Shown: piece after piece, positions 6,157 to 7,906 of the stretch
How the letters are laid out: every line of letters starts with the position of its first letter
Position numbering within the stretch: the stretch's first letter is position 1
NCBI GenBank assembly: GCA_964439815.1
Contig: CAYTPO010000018.1
Span: 1 to 7,906 of the forward strand
DNA from: JALSHZ01 sp964439815
Lineage (GTDB): Bacteria; Pseudomonadota; Gammaproteobacteria; UWMA-0217
DNA: 7,906 nt
Direction of reading: 5' to 3'
Program-made: the position numbers and the translations under genes
Notes under the pieces: model-generated
Database searches by the model: none
The model's input: only the letters and a program-made list of their open reading frames with translations
Told to the model about the DNA's origin: nothing

Positions 6157-6373
6157 GCTAACTACTCGCTGAATAGCTACACCGGAAAGTGCCCGTATCG
6201 CAGGGAGGCTGATACCGGGCTTGGCCTCTGCGAGGCAGGCAGCAGTCGGACCGCAATTGGATGGTGAGGTGGGTTTGTACTCACACGCAGTACGCCGTCC
6301 CAACGAGGAGGTCAAAGGCAGGAAGCGATAGCCGCGTTAAACTCGTCACCAGTGGTTGACGCTCTCCGATTTA
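6157..6373. other. Intergenic region with hairpins between nnrS and the serine hydrolase gene
   Basis: Two genes converge on this 217-bp gap. Two hairpins follow each other: GCCCGTATC (6191-6199) with GATACCGGGC (6211-6220), one bulged base, and GCCTC (6224-6228) with GAGGC (6232-6236). Neither has a U run, so a canonical terminator is not shown, although their place after nnrS suits transcript-end structures. The rest, 6240-6373, shows nothing I recognise. Confidence 0.4.
6161..6181. repeat. Short degenerate palindromic repeat, copy 2
   Basis: AACTACTCGCTGAATAGCTAC is close to the copy at about 61-81, with identical ACTCGCTGA. It lies directly after the nnrS stop codon and is followed by ACCGG, the complement of bases near copy 1. 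It is probably a small dispersed palindrome; function is unknown. Confidence 0.3.
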
Positions 6374-7270
6374 TCAATTGCTCAGAAAAGCTACCGATTG
6401 CGGCTGCAGGATGATTTCATCCATCGCAACGATCAACCGGGTGAGCCATTGGCCACCCTTGGGACTTTCGGCTAGCGCGACGGCAATGTAGCGATGGCCA
6501 TCGTGTTCGACAATGGCGCTGTCGGCGTGATATTGCTTCCAGGAGCCGGATTTCCTGTAGACGACCGCTTCGGGAGCGCTCTTTTTCAGTCCCTTGACGA
6601 ATTTGTGGGTGATGCCGGGTTTGCCAAGCATGGCTTTCATCTCCCGGGCAAGTTCGGGGCGCAGCAGTTGGCCGCTTTCCATCAAGTAGTAGAGACGTGC
6701 AGCCTGGATGGCGGTAGCGCCATGGGACAGGTGATGCAGTGGATCGCGCTTCCAGGCGCTGCCACGACCGTATTCCTTGCCGACCCAGAGTCCGCCATTC
6801 ATGGATTCGCAGTAGAGCTGGTAGCGGGGAGATTGCAGCAGATCGGCGAGGTACTGCTTGCCGACGCGATTGAGCATTTCGGTGGCGGCCGAGTTGGAGG
6901 AGTAGCGGATCATCCTGGTGAGGAGGTCGCGGTTTTCCTCGTTCAGTTCCAGTGCGCCGTCCTGAATCTTTTCGAAGGCGCCAAACAGGATGGCGATCTT
7001 GGGCAGGCTGGCGGCATAGACCATGTTGTTGCCGTTGAGTGCGGCGATCCGGGGGTGGTCGATATCGGTAATATCGATCAGTGCGATGCTGAGTTTCTTG
7101 TCCCTGATGGCCTTGCCGAGGCCGAGCTGGTCAACGCGCCGTTCGAGATTCTTCTGCAGCAGTGCGTCGCTGTTTGCCGTCTGGATTGTGAAGTCGGGAC
7201 TGGCCTGCAGGGTGGACAGGCATAGAATAGGGAGGATCAAGATAATCAGGAGCGTCGCGGGGTTTCTCAA
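6374..7270 (-). CDS. Exported serine hydrolase with class A beta-lactamase-like fold
   Basis: The 298-residue product is a serine hydrolase of the class A beta-lactamase/penicillin-recognising superfamily. Residues 1-23 are a signal peptide (cleavage after LQA), placing it in the periplasm. The active-site motifs are SLPK (Ser88, Lys91), the SxN-type motif SSNSAA (Ser124, Asn126) and KSG (240-242). The Ser-to-SxN spacing is 36 residues, shorter than the 60 of true class A enzymes. No ExxLN motif with the deacylating glutamate is visible, so antibiotic hydrolysis is doubtful. A peptidase, esterase or penicillin-binding role is equally possible. The start is a TTG at 7268-7270, with GAGG 9 nt upstream and no in-frame ATG that keeps the signal peptide. 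It is divergent from the transporter gene, with 33 bp between the starts. The substrate is unknown. Confidence 0.85.
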   Translation of the reverse strand: MRNPATLLIILILPILCLSTLQASPDFTIQTANSDALLQKNLERRVDQLGLGKAIRDKKLSIALIDITDIDHPRIAALNGNNMVYAASLPKIAILFGAFEKIQDGALELNEENRDLLTRMIRYSSNSAATEMLNRVGKQYLADLLQSPRYQLYCESMNGGLWVGKEYGRGSAWKRDPLHHLSHGATAIQAARLYYLMESGQLLRPELAREMKAMLGKPGITHKFVKGLKKSAPEAVVYRKSGSWKQYHADSAIVEHDGHRYIAVALAESPKGGQWLTRLIVAMDEIILQPQSVAFLSN

Positions 7271-7303
7271 ATTCAGCTGCCTCAGAATAAGGGAATAGTT
7301 CTT

Positions 7304-7906
7304 ATGCCGTCACTTTCAGAAGCAAAACCACCCATGAAAAACGACTCGAAAAAATCGGTTACGATTTTGCAATCGGCCACGTTGTTTGTCAATTTTTTCC
7401 TGATCATTACCGCGCTGTACCAATTGAAGCCCGCCAGTCGTTCGCAGATTCTGGAGGTGCTGGGCGCCAATGATCTGCCCTATGTCTGGATCGGATCGGC
7501 GCTGACCTTGCTGCTGTTCATCAATGTCTACAATCGTATCCTGCGACATGTGGGGCGTTTTCGTGTTGTACTGGGAACGGCGTTGCTGGCAATCGTGGCA
7601 CTGGCCGTATTTCGCATTGCGCTGGAGGGGGGCGGTCGCATTGCGCCGGTGGCCTTCTATATCTTTGTCGATCTGGTTGGCGTGATTCTGGTCGAGCAGT
7701 TCTGGAGCCTTGCCAACAGCATCTACAGTACCCGGGAGGGGAAGAACTGGTACGGCATGATTGGTACGGGGGGATTGCTGGGCGGTGTGACCGGCAGTGC
7801 GCTGGGGGCTTACCTGATTCACTACACGCCGCTACAGACGCCGGATCTGCTGCTGGTGGGCGCCGCGATTATCGGCCTGATCTTTCTGCTGACGCTGGGG
7901 CTGAGC
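7304..7906 (+). CDS. Tlc/NTP-NDP-exchange-type transporter, 5' part (runs off window)
   Basis: The frame is open from the ATG at 7304 to the window edge, giving 201 residues without a stop. After a charged N-terminus (residues 1-19) hydrophobic segments lie at about 20-42, 59-78, 87-106, 113-133, 150-175 and 181-201, as in the first half of a 12-helix carrier. The stretch VEQFWSLANSIYSTREGK (130-147) followed by the Gly-rich GMIGTGGLLGG (151-161) is typical of the ATP/ADP-translocase-like (Tlc) branch related to major facilitator proteins. In obligate intracellular bacteria these swap host ATP for ADP; homologues in other bacteria have unknown substrates. AAGGG lies 10 nt upstream of the start. 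The later ATG at 7334 has no ribosome binding site. Family call likely, substrate unknown. Confidence 0.8.
   Translation, partial: MPSLSEAKPPMKNDSKKSVTILQSATLFVNFFLIITALYQLKPASRSQILEVLGANDLPYVWIGSALTLLLFINVYNRILRHVGRFRVVLGTALLAIVALAVFRIALEGGGRIAPVAFYIFVDLVGVILVEQFWSLANSIYSTREGKNWYGMIGTGGLLGGVTGSALGAYLIHYTPLQTPDLLLVGAAIIGLIFLLTLGLS

Noticed and set aside
6191..6236. Rho-independent terminator after nnrS
   Set aside because: Two hairpins are present but no T run follows either, so I only describe them.
6494..7225. Plus-strand open frame of 243 codons opposite the serine hydrolase
   Set aside because: The minus-strand frame carries a signal peptide and the SxxK, SxN and KSG motifs; this frame is its shadow.
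7316..7822. Minus-strand open frame of 168 codons at the right end
   Set aside because: It is the Gln/His/Arg-rich antisense shadow of the transporter gene, which has clear membrane helices and a family motif.

Overview
The window reads as a chromosomal stretch of a proteobacterium, most likely a gammaproteobacterium. The clues are an NsrR/NnrS nitric-oxide module, a YqiA-type esterase and an OmpA-family protein with a GlyGly-CTERM-like segment. No rRNA, tRNA, CRISPR array or transposase gene is visible, so the species cannot be fixed further.

Layout. Bases 1-386 hold no convincing gene, only a small degenerate palindrome, two weak open frames and a strong terminator next to the end of the first gene. 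A long minus-strand gene (387-3071) encodes an 894-residue secreted or outer-membrane protein: jelly-roll-like domain, Ig-like choice-of-anchor domain, thrombospondin type 3 calcium repeats, an internal GlyGly-CTERM-like segment run into a signal-peptide-like segment, an OmpA-like beta barrel and a peptidoglycan-binding OmpA domain. After a 293-bp gap lie two minus-strand genes that overlap by 4 bp: a YqiA-family esterase (3365-3949) and the Rrf2-family regulator nsrR (3946-4395). A near-perfect NsrR-type palindrome (4439-4469) sits in the nsrR promoter region. nnrS (4963-6156) is divergent from nsrR and has a possible NsrR half-site just upstream. A class A beta-lactamase-fold serine hydrolase (6374-7270, minus) and the 5' part of a Tlc/NTP-NDP-exchange-type transporter (7304 to the window edge, plus) are divergent, with 33 bp between their starts.

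Working together. NsrR, a nitric-oxide-sensing Fe-S repressor, probably represses its own operon and nnrS, giving a compact NO-stress unit that also carries the esterase.

The most unusual parts are two. First, between nsrR and nnrS two tandem hairpin elements (about 4531-4722 and 4721-4884) share their tips and a 29-nt apical core, but their stem sequences are largely unrelated, and each stem stays self-complementary. Second, the OmpA protein looks like two exported proteins fused head to tail through a sorting signal and a signal peptide.
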